A stretch of 16,019 bases of DNA, taken from positions 2,826 through 18,844 of the forward strand of contig JABGRG010000083.1 in the NCBI GenBank assembly GCA_018648445.1, in the 5' to 3' direction. Below the pieces are notes generated by a model. The model was not told the DNA's origin. It made no database searches and was given only the letters and a program-made list of their open reading frames with translations. The translations under genes and the position numbers were made by a program. Source of the DNA: Rhodospirillales bacterium (GTDB lineage: Bacteria > Pseudomonadota > Alphaproteobacteria > Rhodospirillales_A > JACZKS01). Below, piece after piece: positions 6,282 through 13,745 of this stretch (the stretch's first letter is position 1; every line of letters starts with the position of its first letter).

Positions 6282-6301
6282 GACAGATGGAATTGTGAAA
6301 A

Positions 6302-6706
6302 ATGGATCTCAACAAGATCTCGTTCTTCGCCATGGCGAAAAAGCGTTTGTCTTGGCTGACGCAGCGGCAGGAAGTTCTGGCGCATAACGTGGCCAATTCG
6401 GACACACCGAAATACAAGGCGCGCGACCTAAAGGCCTTCAAGTTCGAACAGTTGGTGCGCCGCGAATCCATGCAATTGAATATGGATGTCACCCATGACG
6501 GCCATGCCGAAGGGCGGCGCAAGCGAATCCGTGATTTCGCCGAGGCGACGGAACGCAGGCCGTTCGAGACCTCGCCGTCGGGCAACGCCATCGTGCTTGA
6601 AGAGCAGATGGCGAAAATTCACGAAACCAATACCAGCCATAAACTGACGACCAAGCTGTATGCCAAGCAACTGGGGCTGATTTCCTTGGCGGTTAAGACC
6701 CGCTAG
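6302..6706 (+). CDS. flgB: FlgB, flagellar proximal rod protein
   Basis: A 134-residue rod protein. The N-terminal rod signature QEVLAHNVANSDTPKYKARD (23-42) is intact, and the C-terminal helix (KLTTKLYAKQLGLISLAVKTR) pairs with the N-terminal one, as in all axial proteins. FlgB sits at the base of the rod and is exported by the flagellar type III system without a signal peptide. First gene of the rightward flagellar operon; flgC follows after 18 bp. Confidence 0.96.
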   Translation: MDLNKISFFAMAKKRLSWLTQRQEVLAHNVANSDTPKYKARDLKAFKFEQLVRRESMQLNMDVTHDGHAEGRRKRIRDFAEATERRPFETSPSGNAIVLEEQMAKIHETNTSHKLTTKLYAKQLGLISLAVKTR

Positions 6707-6724
6707 CGGAACGGATGTCGACGC

Positions 6725-7135
6725 ATGGATGACTTACTGAAGACTTTCAATATCTCGGCCGCCGGTATGCGGGCTCAGGGAACGCGCCTTCGGGTTATCT
6801 CGGAAAACGTGGCCAACGCCGATTCGCTGCCCAGCGGGCCTGGGCAGCAGCCGTATCGGCGCAAGGTGGTGACCTTCCGCAACGAACTTGATCGCCGGGT
6901 GGGCCTGGATACGGTGCGGGTCGACAAGATCAAGCCCGACAAATCCGAGTTCCAGAAACAGTTCAACCCGAACCACCCGGCCGCCGACGCCGATGGGTAC
7001 GTGCTTGTGCCCAACGTAAACAGTTTGATCGAAATGACCGACATGCGCGAGGCGCAGCGGTCGTATGAAGCCAATCTGAGTGTAATCAAGGCCTCTAAGG
7101 CCATGCTTAACGCCACCATCGACATTCTTCGTTAG
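6725..7135 (+). CDS. flgC: FlgC, flagellar proximal rod protein
   Basis: A 136-residue rod protein with N-terminal FNISAAGMRAQGTRLRVISE and NVANADS (28-34), then PYRRKVVTF, and the C-terminal axial helix PNVNSLIEMTDMREAQRSYE continuing to MLNATIDILR. Both ends are complete and length matches the family. It assembles next to FlgB in the proximal rod. A purine stretch CGGAACGGA precedes the start. A 71-bp gap separates it from fliE. Confidence 0.97.
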   Translation: MDDLLKTFNISAAGMRAQGTRLRVISENVANADSLPSGPGQQPYRRKVVTFRNELDRRVGLDTVRVDKIKPDKSEFQKQFNPNHPAADADGYVLVPNVNSLIEMTDMREAQRSYEANLSVIKASKAMLNATIDILR

Positions 7136-7195
7136 GGCCGGGCTCCGTTAGGGCTTGTGAAAAAACCTGACAAGACGAGCGGCGGATTTGACGGA

Positions 7196-7206
7196 CAGGA
7201 GGAAAG
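7196..7206 (+). promoter_or_regulatory. strong ribosome binding site of fliE
   Basis: ACAGGAGGAAAG directly before the fliE ATG contains AGGAGG, the closest match to the anti-Shine-Dalgarno sequence in this operon. Neighbouring genes have weaker sites, so fliE may be translated more strongly, or the 71-bp gap prevents coupling from flgC. Confidence 0.7.
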
Positions 7207-7533
7207 ATGCCGACACCTGCACAGAATATAGCCAATGTGATGGGCGCCTATTCACGCGCGGCAACCGGTGTGGGGCCGGGCATCGACGCGCGGGACAAGC
7301 CAAGTGCCGCCGGTGGCGATGAATTCGCCGACCTCGTGAAAGGTGCGCTGGAGGAAGCCCGGAAAATCGGCGAGCGGAGCGAACATCTTTCCGTTGAGGG
7401 CATTCGGGACAATGCCGATCTCAATCAGGTGATTACGGCGGTCGCCGAGGCCGAAGTGACCCTTCAAACGGTGGTATCCGTCCGCGATAAGGTGATCGAG
7501 GCCTACAAGGAAATCACTCGGATGCCGATTTAG
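7207..7533 (+). CDS. fliE: FliE, MS-ring/rod junction protein
   Basis: A 108-residue FliE, the adaptor between the MS ring and FlgB at the base of the rod, and an early export substrate. The N-terminal part is variable; the conserved C-terminal half reads FADLVKGALEEARK, then ADLNQVITAVAEAEVTLQTV and VRDKVIEAYKEITRMPI, the canonical FliE ending. The order flgB-flgC-fliE is standard. The start is fixed by a strong AGGAGG site. Confidence 0.96.
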   Translation: MPTPAQNIANVMGAYSRAATGVGPGIDARDKPSAAGGDEFADLVKGALEEARKIGERSEHLSVEGIRDNADLNQVITAVAEAEVTLQTVVSVRDKVIEAYKEITRMPI

Positions 7534-7554
7534 TCGGATGCGGGTGAGCCGGTC

Positions 7555-7827
7555 ATGAACGAGGTCGATGTCCTGGAGGTTGGTCGCGACGGTGTGTTCG
7601 TCATCCTCAAGACGGCGGGTCCGCTGCTTCTGGCGGCGCTCGCCATTGGCCTGTTTGTCGCTATCTTTCAGGCCCTGACGACCATCCAGGAAATGACGCT
7701 GACTTTCGTTCCCAAGATTATCGCGGTGTTCATCGGGTTGATCATTTTTATGCCGTACATGATCAGTACGGTTACGGATTTCGGACGCTCTCTCTTTGAT
7801 CGTATCATCGGTCTCGGCGTTAGTTAG
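7555..7827 (+). CDS. fliQ: FliQ, flagellar export gate protein
   Basis: A 90-residue protein with two hydrophobic hairpin segments (about 14-38 and 52-74) and the FliQ hallmark FQALTTIQEMTLTFVPKI (38-55). FliQ subunits pack round the FliP-FliR core of the export gate. Full length for the family (about 89 residues). GGGTGAG precedes the ATG. fliR follows after 8 bp. Confidence 0.97.
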   Translation: MNEVDVLEVGRDGVFVILKTAGPLLLAALAIGLFVAIFQALTTIQEMTLTFVPKIIAVFIGLIIFMPYMISTVTDFGRSLFDRIIGLGVS

Positions 7828-7835
7828 CGGCGATT

Positions 7836-8597
7836 ATGCTAGGCGAACTGCTGAACCTTAATCTTTTCGGTTTTTTCCTGATATTTGCGCGCCTCGGTGC
7901 CGCCTTCGCATTTATGCCGGGGTTCAGCGCATCCTATATTTCCGTGAATTTTCGGCTGCTTCTTGCTCTGGCTGTCACCTTCGTCGTCACGCCGATGTTG
8001 ATCGCCGATCTTCCGGTGATCCCCGACAGCGCCGTCGGATTGGGGTTGCTTCTGATTGGCGAGATTTTGATCGGCAGTTTTTTCGGCCTAATGGGCCGCG
8101 CCGCCATGGCGGCACTGCATACGACCGGAACCATGATCTCGTATCTGTCTTCCATGGCCAATGCGTTCATTCAGGATCCGATTTCCGAACAGCAAGGATC
8201 GGTCATTTCCGGGTTTCTGATGACCATGGGCGCGGTGCTCGTTTTTGTAATGGATATCCATCATCTGATGCTGCGGGCGGTGATCCAAAGCTACGCTCTT
8301 TTCGTTCCCGGCGAGATGCCGATGCTGGGGGACCTGACGCAGATGTTCGCGCGCCAGGTCATGGACAGTTTCAGTCTCGGCATCCAATTGGCTTCGCCGT
8401 TTCTGGTTACCGGAATTACCCACTACGTTATGTTGGGAATCCTGGGGCGCCTAATGCCGGCATTGCCCGTGTTTTTCTTTGGCCTGCCCATCCAGATTGT
8501 AACCCAGTTGTCGGTGATGGTTTTGGTGGTTTCCAGCATCATGCTGGTGTTCATGGCTCAATATAGCGAGATGTACGGGGCGTTTGTGATCCCATAA
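7836..8597 (+). CDS. fliR: FliR, flagellar export gate protein
   Basis: A 253-residue polytopic membrane protein; FliR is the single-copy partner that closes the FliP5-FliQ4-FliR1 gate. Visible family features: the N-terminal FARLGAAFAFMPGFSASYIS, the conserved GEILIGSFFGLMGRAAMAAL with DPISEQQGSVISGFLM, and LASPFLVTGITHYVMLGILGRLMPALPVFFFGLPIQI near the C terminus. The ribosome binding site is weak (AGCGG), suggesting coupling to fliQ eight bases upstream. Confidence 0.97.
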   Translation: MLGELLNLNLFGFFLIFARLGAAFAFMPGFSASYISVNFRLLLALAVTFVVTPMLIADLPVIPDSAVGLGLLLIGEILIGSFFGLMGRAAMAALHTTGTMISYLSSMANAFIQDPISEQQGSVISGFLMTMGAVLVFVMDIHHLMLRAVIQSYALFVPGEMPMLGDLTQMFARQVMDSFSLGIQLASPFLVTGITHYVMLGILGRLMPALPVFFFGLPIQIVTQLSVMVLVVSSIMLVFMAQYSEMYGAFVIP

Positions 8598-8619
8598 ACG
8601 GTCCCTAGCAGGTGGCGAT

Positions 8620-9702
8620 ATGGCAGAAGAAGACGACGCACAGAAAACAGAAGAGCCTTCTCAAAAAAAGCTGCAAAAAGCGCGGGATAAAGGCAATGTG
8701 GCGACGTCCCAGGAAATCAAAAGCTGGGGCATGCTTCTGACCGCGACGATGGGCCTGTTTATTATGGCGCCGGATATCATGTCCGGCGTCAAGCAAACAG
8801 GGGCCGTATTCCTGCAATCGCCTCATGCGATCGAAATGAACGTCGAACAGTTGCGGCTGGTTTTCGTCCGGGTCGTCCTTGATCTTGTGAATATCCTTAG
8901 CCCGCTTATCGGAATTCTGGTCATTGCCGCTCTCGCGTCGAACGTCGGGCAGATCGGTTTTCTGTTCGCGCCGTCAAAAATCAAGCCCGAGATCAACAAG
9001 ATTTCTTTGATCAAAGGTGTCAAGAACAAGTTTTCAATGCGCCAGCTTGTCGAGTTTGTAAAGGGGCTCCTCAAGTTGATGATTGTCGCCATCGTTGCCC
9101 TGGGGCTGGTCTTGCCGCTGCTTGGCGAACTGAAACTTCTGCCCTCGACCAATTTGTATTTTACGCTTCAGCGCATTCATTTGGTGGTCACGTGGTTGTT
9201 CGGCGGGACGATCGCGGTGATGACGGCGATCGCCATTCTTGATTTCATGTACCAGAAGTACAATCACATGAAGCAACTGCGCATGAGCAAGCAAGAGGTT
9301 AAGGACGAGCATAAGCAGTCGGAAGGCGATCCCCACGTCAAGGCGATGATTCGCAAGATTCGCACCCAGCGCGCGCGGGCGCGCATGATGGCCGAGGTCC
9401 CCGAAGCCGATGTCGTTATTACGAACCCGACCCATTATGCAGTTGCGTTGAAGTACAAGATGGAGGAAATGACAGCGCCGGTTCTGGTTGCCAAGGGTAT
9501 GGACTCGCTGGCATTCAGGATACGCGAAGTGGCCGAGGAAAATGAAATTCCAATCGTTGAAAACCCGCCTTTGGCCAGAGCGCTGTTCGCCGCTGTTGAG
9601 CTTGACGAAGAAATTCCGCCCGAACATTTCAAGGCGGTTGCGGAAGTTATCGGATATGTTATGCGTCTGCGGGGCGAAATGCCGTCGGCAATGGCTCGAT
9701 AG
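8620..9702 (+). CDS. flhB: FlhB, flagellar export switch protein
   Basis: A 360-residue FlhB. The N terminus has the family's EDDAQKTEEPSQKKLQKARDKGNVATSQE region, followed by four membrane helices within about 35-210. The cytoplasmic domain contains the autocleavage motif N269-P270-T271-H272 (NPTHYAVALKY), where cleavage between N and P switches export from rod/hook to filament substrates. The C-terminal EIPPEHFKAVAEVIGYVMRL is complete. AGGTGG precedes the start. The organism also encodes a separate FlhB-C-like protein (FhlB) on the divergent operon. cckA follows after 27 bp. Confidence 0.97.
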   Translation: MAEEDDAQKTEEPSQKKLQKARDKGNVATSQEIKSWGMLLTATMGLFIMAPDIMSGVKQTGAVFLQSPHAIEMNVEQLRLVFVRVVLDLVNILSPLIGILVIAALASNVGQIGFLFAPSKIKPEINKISLIKGVKNKFSMRQLVEFVKGLLKLMIVAIVALGLVLPLLGELKLLPSTNLYFTLQRIHLVVTWLFGGTIAVMTAIAILDFMYQKYNHMKQLRMSKQEVKDEHKQSEGDPHVKAMIRKIRTQRARARMMAEVPEADVVITNPTHYAVALKYKMEEMTAPVLVAKGMDSLAFRIREVAEENEIPIVENPPLARALFAAVELDEEIPPEHFKAVAEVIGYVMRLRGEMPSAMAR

Positions 9703-9729
9703 GCGACAATCGAAGGGGGCTTTCAGTTG

Positions 9730-12279
9730 ATGGCGACGGGCGAACATCGCGAAGGTGCCGACCCGGTTGCCGAATCGCCGGGCGAGCCCTCTACCCCTTC
9801 ACCGACCCCGCGCCGCGCCGCAGGACCGCTTGAGATAGCGCGGCATCCCTTGTTGTGGGGCGTTGCTGCCGCTGCATTCTGTGGTGCGTCGGTTTTGGGC
9901 TTCGTGGCGGAGGTCTCTCTTTCATGGGTCGCGGCTTTGGCGGCATGCGCTTTTGCCTGCGCGCTGGCGCTTGCATGGGCGTTGGGTCGTGCGGGGGCAG
10001 ACGATACAATTGCCGGGCTTCTTCTCGCAGCCAGCGAGCAGAATCCGAACGCGCGGCTGATCACGGCGGTCGGGGGAGAGTTCGTTTACGCCAACTCGGC
10101 GTTTCTGCGCCTCTTCTTCATGGCGACGTCTCTGGACGCCATTCAGGCGATTCTTTCCGGCGGTGAGCGTTCAATTGAAAAGTTCAGGCGTCTGCGGGCG
10201 GCGGCGGCGGCAGGCGTGGCAGGCGAGGCCGAATTGCCGTTCAAGGTGTCGAGAGGCGTCGTCGAATGGCGGCGCATTTCGGTTCGTCCGCTTCCCGGTT
10301 TCGAAGGACATGCGGTCTGGCGCGGCGAAGACATTACCGCACGGCGTGAAATGGACACGGTTCGCCACGGCGAAGAGGAAATGCTGGCCGATTTCCTGGA
10401 TCATCTGCCCGCCGGTTTCTTCTCGGTCGGGCCCGACGGAAAAATTCTGCACGTCAACGAAACCCTGGCCAAATGGCTGGGCGTTCCGGCTGTGAGCCTG
10501 CACGACGGCAACACGGTCTTCGCCGATTTTGTCGTGGCTTCGGGTGAAACGTGGGCTTCGGGCGAGGATGATGGTCCCATGCACGGCGAGGTGACGCTTG
10601 AAGGGGCGGACGGAACGACATTTCCGGCGACCCTGCTTCAATCTGTGCTGACCGACCGCCACGGCCATATGGTCTACAGCCGCTCGATGGTGCTGCGCGA
10701 GGTGATGTGGCGCACGGAAACCGATCCGGTCGCTTCGGCCTTGTCCAGGCTGCACTGGCTTTTTGACGAGGCCCCGGTGGGGATCATTCTGCTGGATCTT
10801 CAGGGCAACGTCGCCGATAGCAACCGCGCATTTCTTAAATTGCTTGGCCTTCATCGCGAGGCGGTAATTGACCGGCCGCTGGCCGAGCGTGTCGGCAAGG
10901 AAGATCGTTCCGACGTGGCGGCCCAGCTTTCCAAAGTGGTAATGGGTACGTCGCGCGCCGCCCATCTGGAGGTGCGAATGCCTGCCGCCGGCGAACGCGA
11001 ATTGACGGTTTCGCTGTTTGCCAGCCGCATGGAAGACGACATGGGCGAGGTGTCGGGTCTGGTTCTGCACTTTATCGATACGACCGAGCAAAAATCCCTG
11101 GAGGTTCAGTTTACCCAGGCGCAGAAGGTGCACGCCGTCGGACAACTGGCGGGCGGCATCGCCCACGATTTCAACAATATGCTGACGGCAATAATCGGAT
11201 TTTCCGATTTGTTGCTGGGCCGCCACGGGCCTGACGACCCGGCCTTTGCCGATATCATGCAAATCAAGCAGAACGCCAACCGCGCGACCAATCTGGTGCG
11301 CCAGCTTCTGGCATTTTCGCGCAAGCAAAAACTTAAACCCGTGGATTTGGATGTGGGCCACGCGCTGGCGGATCTGTCGCACATGTTTGGCCGGCTCATG
11401 GGCGAAACAGTCGAATTCGAAATAGAGCACGGGCGCGACGTGGGGCTGGTGCGGGTCGATCCGGTTCAGTTCGATCAGGTTGTTATCAATCTGGCCGTCA
11501 ACGCCCGGGACGCCATGCCCGGCGGCGGCACCCTGACCATTCGCACGTCCGATGTCGTTATCGAAGCCCCCGTCAATCGCGGGCACGAATTGATGCTGCC
11601 CGGTGCCTATGTGTTGATCGAGGTGGCGGACAATGGCGTCGGCATACCCAAGGAGTGCATCGGCCAGATTTTCGAGCCTTTCTTCTCGACCAAGGAAAAA
11701 GGCGCGGGAACGGGGCTTGGCCTCTCGACCGTGTATGGAATTGTTCGCCAGACCGGCGGCTTTATATTCGTCGACAGCGCGCCGGGCGAGGGAACGACAT
11801 TTAGCATTTATCTGCCGGAAATCGTTGCCGGGACCGAACAGCCGATTGATGTCGAAACCAGTACGGCGCAACCGGCACAGGGCCACTCCTACGTGGAAGC
11901 CGATCTGACCGGCGGTGGTTTGGTGTTGCTGGTGGAGGACGAGGACGCGGTGCGCATGTTTGGTGCGCGCGCGCTTCGCAACAAGGGGTACAACGTGCTG
12001 GAGGCCGATAGCGGAGAAGCGGCCTTCGAAGTGATCAACGATACCGAAACGGCCATCGATCTTATCATCAGCGATGTGGTGATGCCGGGCATGGACGGCT
12101 TCACGTTCGTTAAGCTGGTCCGTCAGGAAATGCCCGGCGTAAAGGTCATTCTGGTGTCGGGATATTCCGAGGATGCCATTTCCGAGGACATTGACCGCGA
12201 CCCCACCATTCACTTCCTGGCCAAGCCCTACAGCCTCAGCGAACTGGCCGGAAAAGCCAAGGAAGTGATGGCCGAGTAG
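9730..12279 (+). CDS. cckA: CckA, hybrid histidine kinase/phosphatase of the CtrA phosphorelay
   Basis: An 849-residue membrane-bound hybrid kinase. In order: proline-rich N terminus, two membrane helices (about 41-88), three PAS-like regions (about 100-205, 220-330, 342-455), HisKA with GGIAHDFNNMLTAI (phospho-acceptor H479), HATPase with N box NLAVNARDAM (about 587-596), G1 DNGVGI and G2 GTGLGL, then a receiver (about 732-845) with D782 in DLIISDVVMPGMDG and K832 in AKPY. The HisKA region with QNANRATNLVRQLLAFSRKQ is the CckA type. CckA phosphorylates ChpT, which passes phosphate to CtrA and CpdR. It is longer than Caulobacter CckA, apparently from extra PAS sequence. A TTG one codon upstream is in better spacing from GAAGGGGG, so either may initiate. 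It follows flhB closely and recA comes next. GGTGCGGCACC just after the stop is a weak hairpin. Confidence 0.93.
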   Translation: MATGEHREGADPVAESPGEPSTPSPTPRRAAGPLEIARHPLLWGVAAAAFCGASVLGFVAEVSLSWVAALAACAFACALALAWALGRAGADDTIAGLLLAASEQNPNARLITAVGGEFVYANSAFLRLFFMATSLDAIQAILSGGERSIEKFRRLRAAAAAGVAGEAELPFKVSRGVVEWRRISVRPLPGFEGHAVWRGEDITARREMDTVRHGEEEMLADFLDHLPAGFFSVGPDGKILHVNETLAKWLGVPAVSLHDGNTVFADFVVASGETWASGEDDGPMHGEVTLEGADGTTFPATLLQSVLTDRHGHMVYSRSMVLREVMWRTETDPVASALSRLHWLFDEAPVGIILLDLQGNVADSNRAFLKLLGLHREAVIDRPLAERVGKEDRSDVAAQLSKVVMGTSRAAHLEVRMPAAGERELTVSLFASRMEDDMGEVSGLVLHFIDTTEQKSLEVQFTQAQKVHAVGQLAGGIAHDFNNMLTAIIGFSDLLLGRHGPDDPAFADIMQIKQNANRATNLVRQLLAFSRKQKLKPVDLDVGHALADLSHMFGRLMGETVEFEIEHGRDVGLVRVDPVQFDQVVINLAVNARDAMPGGGTLTIRTSDVVIEAPVNRGHELMLPGAYVLIEVADNGVGIPKECIGQIFEPFFSTKEKGAGTGLGLSTVYGIVRQTGGFIFVDSAPGEGTTFSIYLPEIVAGTEQPIDVETSTAQPAQGHSYVEADLTGGGLVLLVEDEDAVRMFGARALRNKGYNVLEADSGEAAFEVINDTETAIDLIISDVVMPGMDGFTFVKLVRQEMPGVKVILVSGYSEDAISEDIDRDPTIHFLAKPYSLSELAGKAKEVMAE

Positions 12280-12315
12280 GGTGCGGCACCTTTCGCGAAT
12301 CGTTCCGTTTTTGCC

Positions 12316-12330
12316 GAACACAATCAGAAC
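12316..12330. promoter_or_regulatory. LexA (SOS) box of recA, GAAC-N7-GAAC
   Basis: GAACACAATCAGAAC matches the direct-repeat LexA operator of alphaproteobacteria (GTTC-N7-GTTC read on the other strand), 121 bp before the recA ATG. A third GAAC starts at 12334 and a fourth at 12386. It lies in the only sizeable gap between cckA and recA, so recA is expected to be SOS-induced separately from the flagellar operon. Confidence 0.72.
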
Positions 12331-12355
12331 ATAGAACGAATTAGATCTGTTAAAA

Positions 12356-12378
12356 CAACACGTTAACAAAAAGTGTTG
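12356..12378 (+). repeat. inverted repeat in the recA upstream region
   Basis: CAACAC and GTGTTG form a 6-bp inverted repeat around GTTAACAAAAA. Its right arm overlaps TTGCCA (12376-12381), a possible -35 element with TACATT 16 bp further. It may be an operator-like element or part of an early leader; no T tract follows. Confidence 0.35.
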
Positions 12379-12451
12379 CCAATGAGAACATTACGTGTAC
12401 ATTCAACCGCATTGCATCAAACCCGACCCTATGAAATAAGTGAGGCTGGTC

Positions 12452-13549
12452 ATGTCGCAAAGCGCATTACGTGTCGTGGAAAAGGACAACATGGATAAGA
12501 ACAAGGCTCTCGATGCCGCGGTCACGCAGATTGAACGCGCCTTCGGCAAAGGATCTCTAATGCGGCTTGGCCAGCGTGGGGCCGCTGTCGATGTCGAAAC
12601 CGTCTCGACCGGCTCTATCGGTTTGGATATCGCACTTGGAATAGGCGGCTTGCCACGGGGCCGGGTCGTTGAAATCTACGGGCCGGAAAGTTCGGGCAAA
12701 ACCACCCTGGCTTTGCATGTGGTGGCCGAGGCGCAGAAAACGGGCGGGATTTGCGCTTTCATCGATGCCGAGCATGCGCTGGACCCGCGTTATGCCCGCA
12801 AGCTGGGTGTTAATCTGGATGAATTGTTGATCTCGCAGCCGGACGCGGGCGAGCAGGCGCTAGAAATTGCCGATACGCTGGTTCGTTCGGGTGCGGTCGA
12901 GGTGCTGGTGATTGATAGTGTCGCCGCCTTGGTGCCCCGGGCGGAACTTGAAGGCGAAATGGGCGATTCGCACATGGGCCTTCACGCCCGGCTCATGAGC
13001 CAGGCGTTACGCAAGCTCACGGCGTCGGTCGCGCGCTCCAACTGCATGATTATCTTCATCAACCAAATCCGCATGAAGATCGGCGTTATGTTCGGCAACC
13101 CCGAAACCACGACGGGCGGCAACGCGCTGAAGTTCTACGCGTCGGTTCGCCTGGAAATTCGCCGCATCGGCGCCATCAAGGACCGTGACGAAGTGGTCGG
13201 CAACCAGACCCGGGTCAAAGTCGTCAAAAACAAGATGGCTCCGCCGTTCAAGATGGTCGAGTTCGACATCATGTATGGCGAGGGCGTTTCAAAAATGGGC
13301 GAACTTCTCGATCTTGGCGTCAAGGCCGGGATCGTCGAGAAATCGGGCTCCTGGTTCTCCCACGATTCCGAGCGTATCGGCCAGGGCCGAGAAAACGCCA
13401 AGAACTTCCTGCGCGAGCATCCCGAGAAGGCCGAAAGCATTGAGGCGTCGATTCGCGAACAGGCCGGTCTCGTCGCCGAGGCGATGATGGCGGACGAGAG
13501 CGAGACCGCTAAAGACGAGGAAACCGAAGAAATCGCGACCGACGCGTAG
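12452..13549 (+). CDS. recA: RecA recombinase
   Basis: A 365-residue RecA: ATP-dependent strand exchange and co-protease for LexA. Start [20 protein letters not shown] matches alphaproteobacterial RecA N termini and is preceded by AAGTGAGG; a GTG four codons upstream is a poorer choice. Walker A GPESSGKT (77-84), [10 protein letters not shown] (103-112), Walker [11 protein letters not shown] (151-160), loop L1 region [20 protein letters not shown], and loop L2 [17 protein letters not shown] (215-231) are intact. The C-terminal tail is acidic ([13 protein letters not shown]), as usual for autoregulation of DNA binding. No intein is present. It has its own LexA-controlled upstream region and a strong terminator. 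Confidence 0.98.
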   Translation: MSQSALRVVEKDNMDKNKALDAAVTQIERAFGKGSLMRLGQRGAAVDVETVSTGSIGLDIALGIGGLPRGRVVEIYGPESSGKTTLALHVVAEAQKTGGICAFIDAEHALDPRYARKLGVNLDELLISQPDAGEQALEIADTLVRSGAVEVLVIDSVAALVPRAELEGEMGDSHMGLHARLMSQALRKLTASVARSNCMIIFINQIRMKIGVMFGNPETTTGGNALKFYASVRLEIRRIGAIKDRDEVVGNQTRVKVVKNKMAPPFKMVEFDIMYGEGVSKMGELLDLGVKAGIVEKSGSWFSHDSERIGQGRENAKNFLREHPEKAESIEASIREQAGLVAEAMMADESETAKDEETEEIATDA

Positions 13550-13595
13550 TCTCCGGTTGTTTTCGAAAGAACCAAAAAACGCGAAGTTTTGAAGG

Positions 13596-13622
13596 GCGCG
13601 GCTCCGATGGGGCCGCGCTTTT
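13596..13622 (+). terminator. intrinsic terminator of recA
   Basis: A perfect 7-bp GC stem, GCGCGGC and GCCGCGC, with a 9-nt loop is followed immediately by TTTT. It begins 46 bp after the recA stop. Confidence 0.8.
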
Positions 13623-13652
13623 CTGGACAGTGGGCCGCCCAAAAGGGTAAAA

Positions 13653-13719
13653 GCGACGCGACCCGGTGCCGCGTAGTGCGATTCTGCGCAGTGCTCTCTT
13701 GGGCCGCGTCGCGTTTTTT
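13653..13719 (+). terminator. large terminator-like hairpin in the alaS leader (possible attenuator)
   Basis: GCGACGCGACCC (13653-13664) pairs with GGGCCGCGTCGC (13701-13712) over 12 positions with a single A-C mismatch; after one G comes TTTTTT. The 36-nt loop can fold again (TGCG with CGCA). AAAA precedes the left arm, so the stem could extend. It ends only 26 bp before the alaS ATG, leaving little room for a downstream promoter, so it is either an alaS attenuator or a second recA terminator with an alaS promoter embedded near TTGGGC (13699). A short GGGT/ACCC pairing (13645-13664) could compete with the left arm. Confidence 0.6.
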
Positions 13720-13745
13720 GCAAATTCAAAGAAGAAAACCAGACC

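Larger units (their letters stand above)
6038..6301. promoter_or_regulatory. divergent flagellar promoter region rich in TTAA
   Basis: 264 bp between the two divergent flagellar operons. The part from about 6060 to 6170 is sharply AT-rich against a GC-rich background and carries TTAA at 6063, 6095, 6106, 6130, 6134, 6147 and 6161, with another at 6227. The CtrA box at 6095-6109 is the one perfectly spaced pair; GGTTAA at 6159-6164 is a TTAACC half-site on the other strand. Both promoters should lie here, but I cannot assign -10/-35 elements with confidence. I see no convincing sigma-54 (TGGCAC-N5-TTGC) site. No credible gene lies in it. Confidence 0.75.

Noticed and set aside
6241..6301. Possible sigma-54 promoter before flgB (TGGGCACC)
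   Set aside because: It lacks the required GG/GC dinucleotides at -24/-12 spacing.
10171..12369. A 732-codon open frame on the minus strand opposite cckA
   Set aside because: It mirrors the GC-rich codon pattern of cckA, which has full kinase motifs; the antisense product has no recognisable domain.
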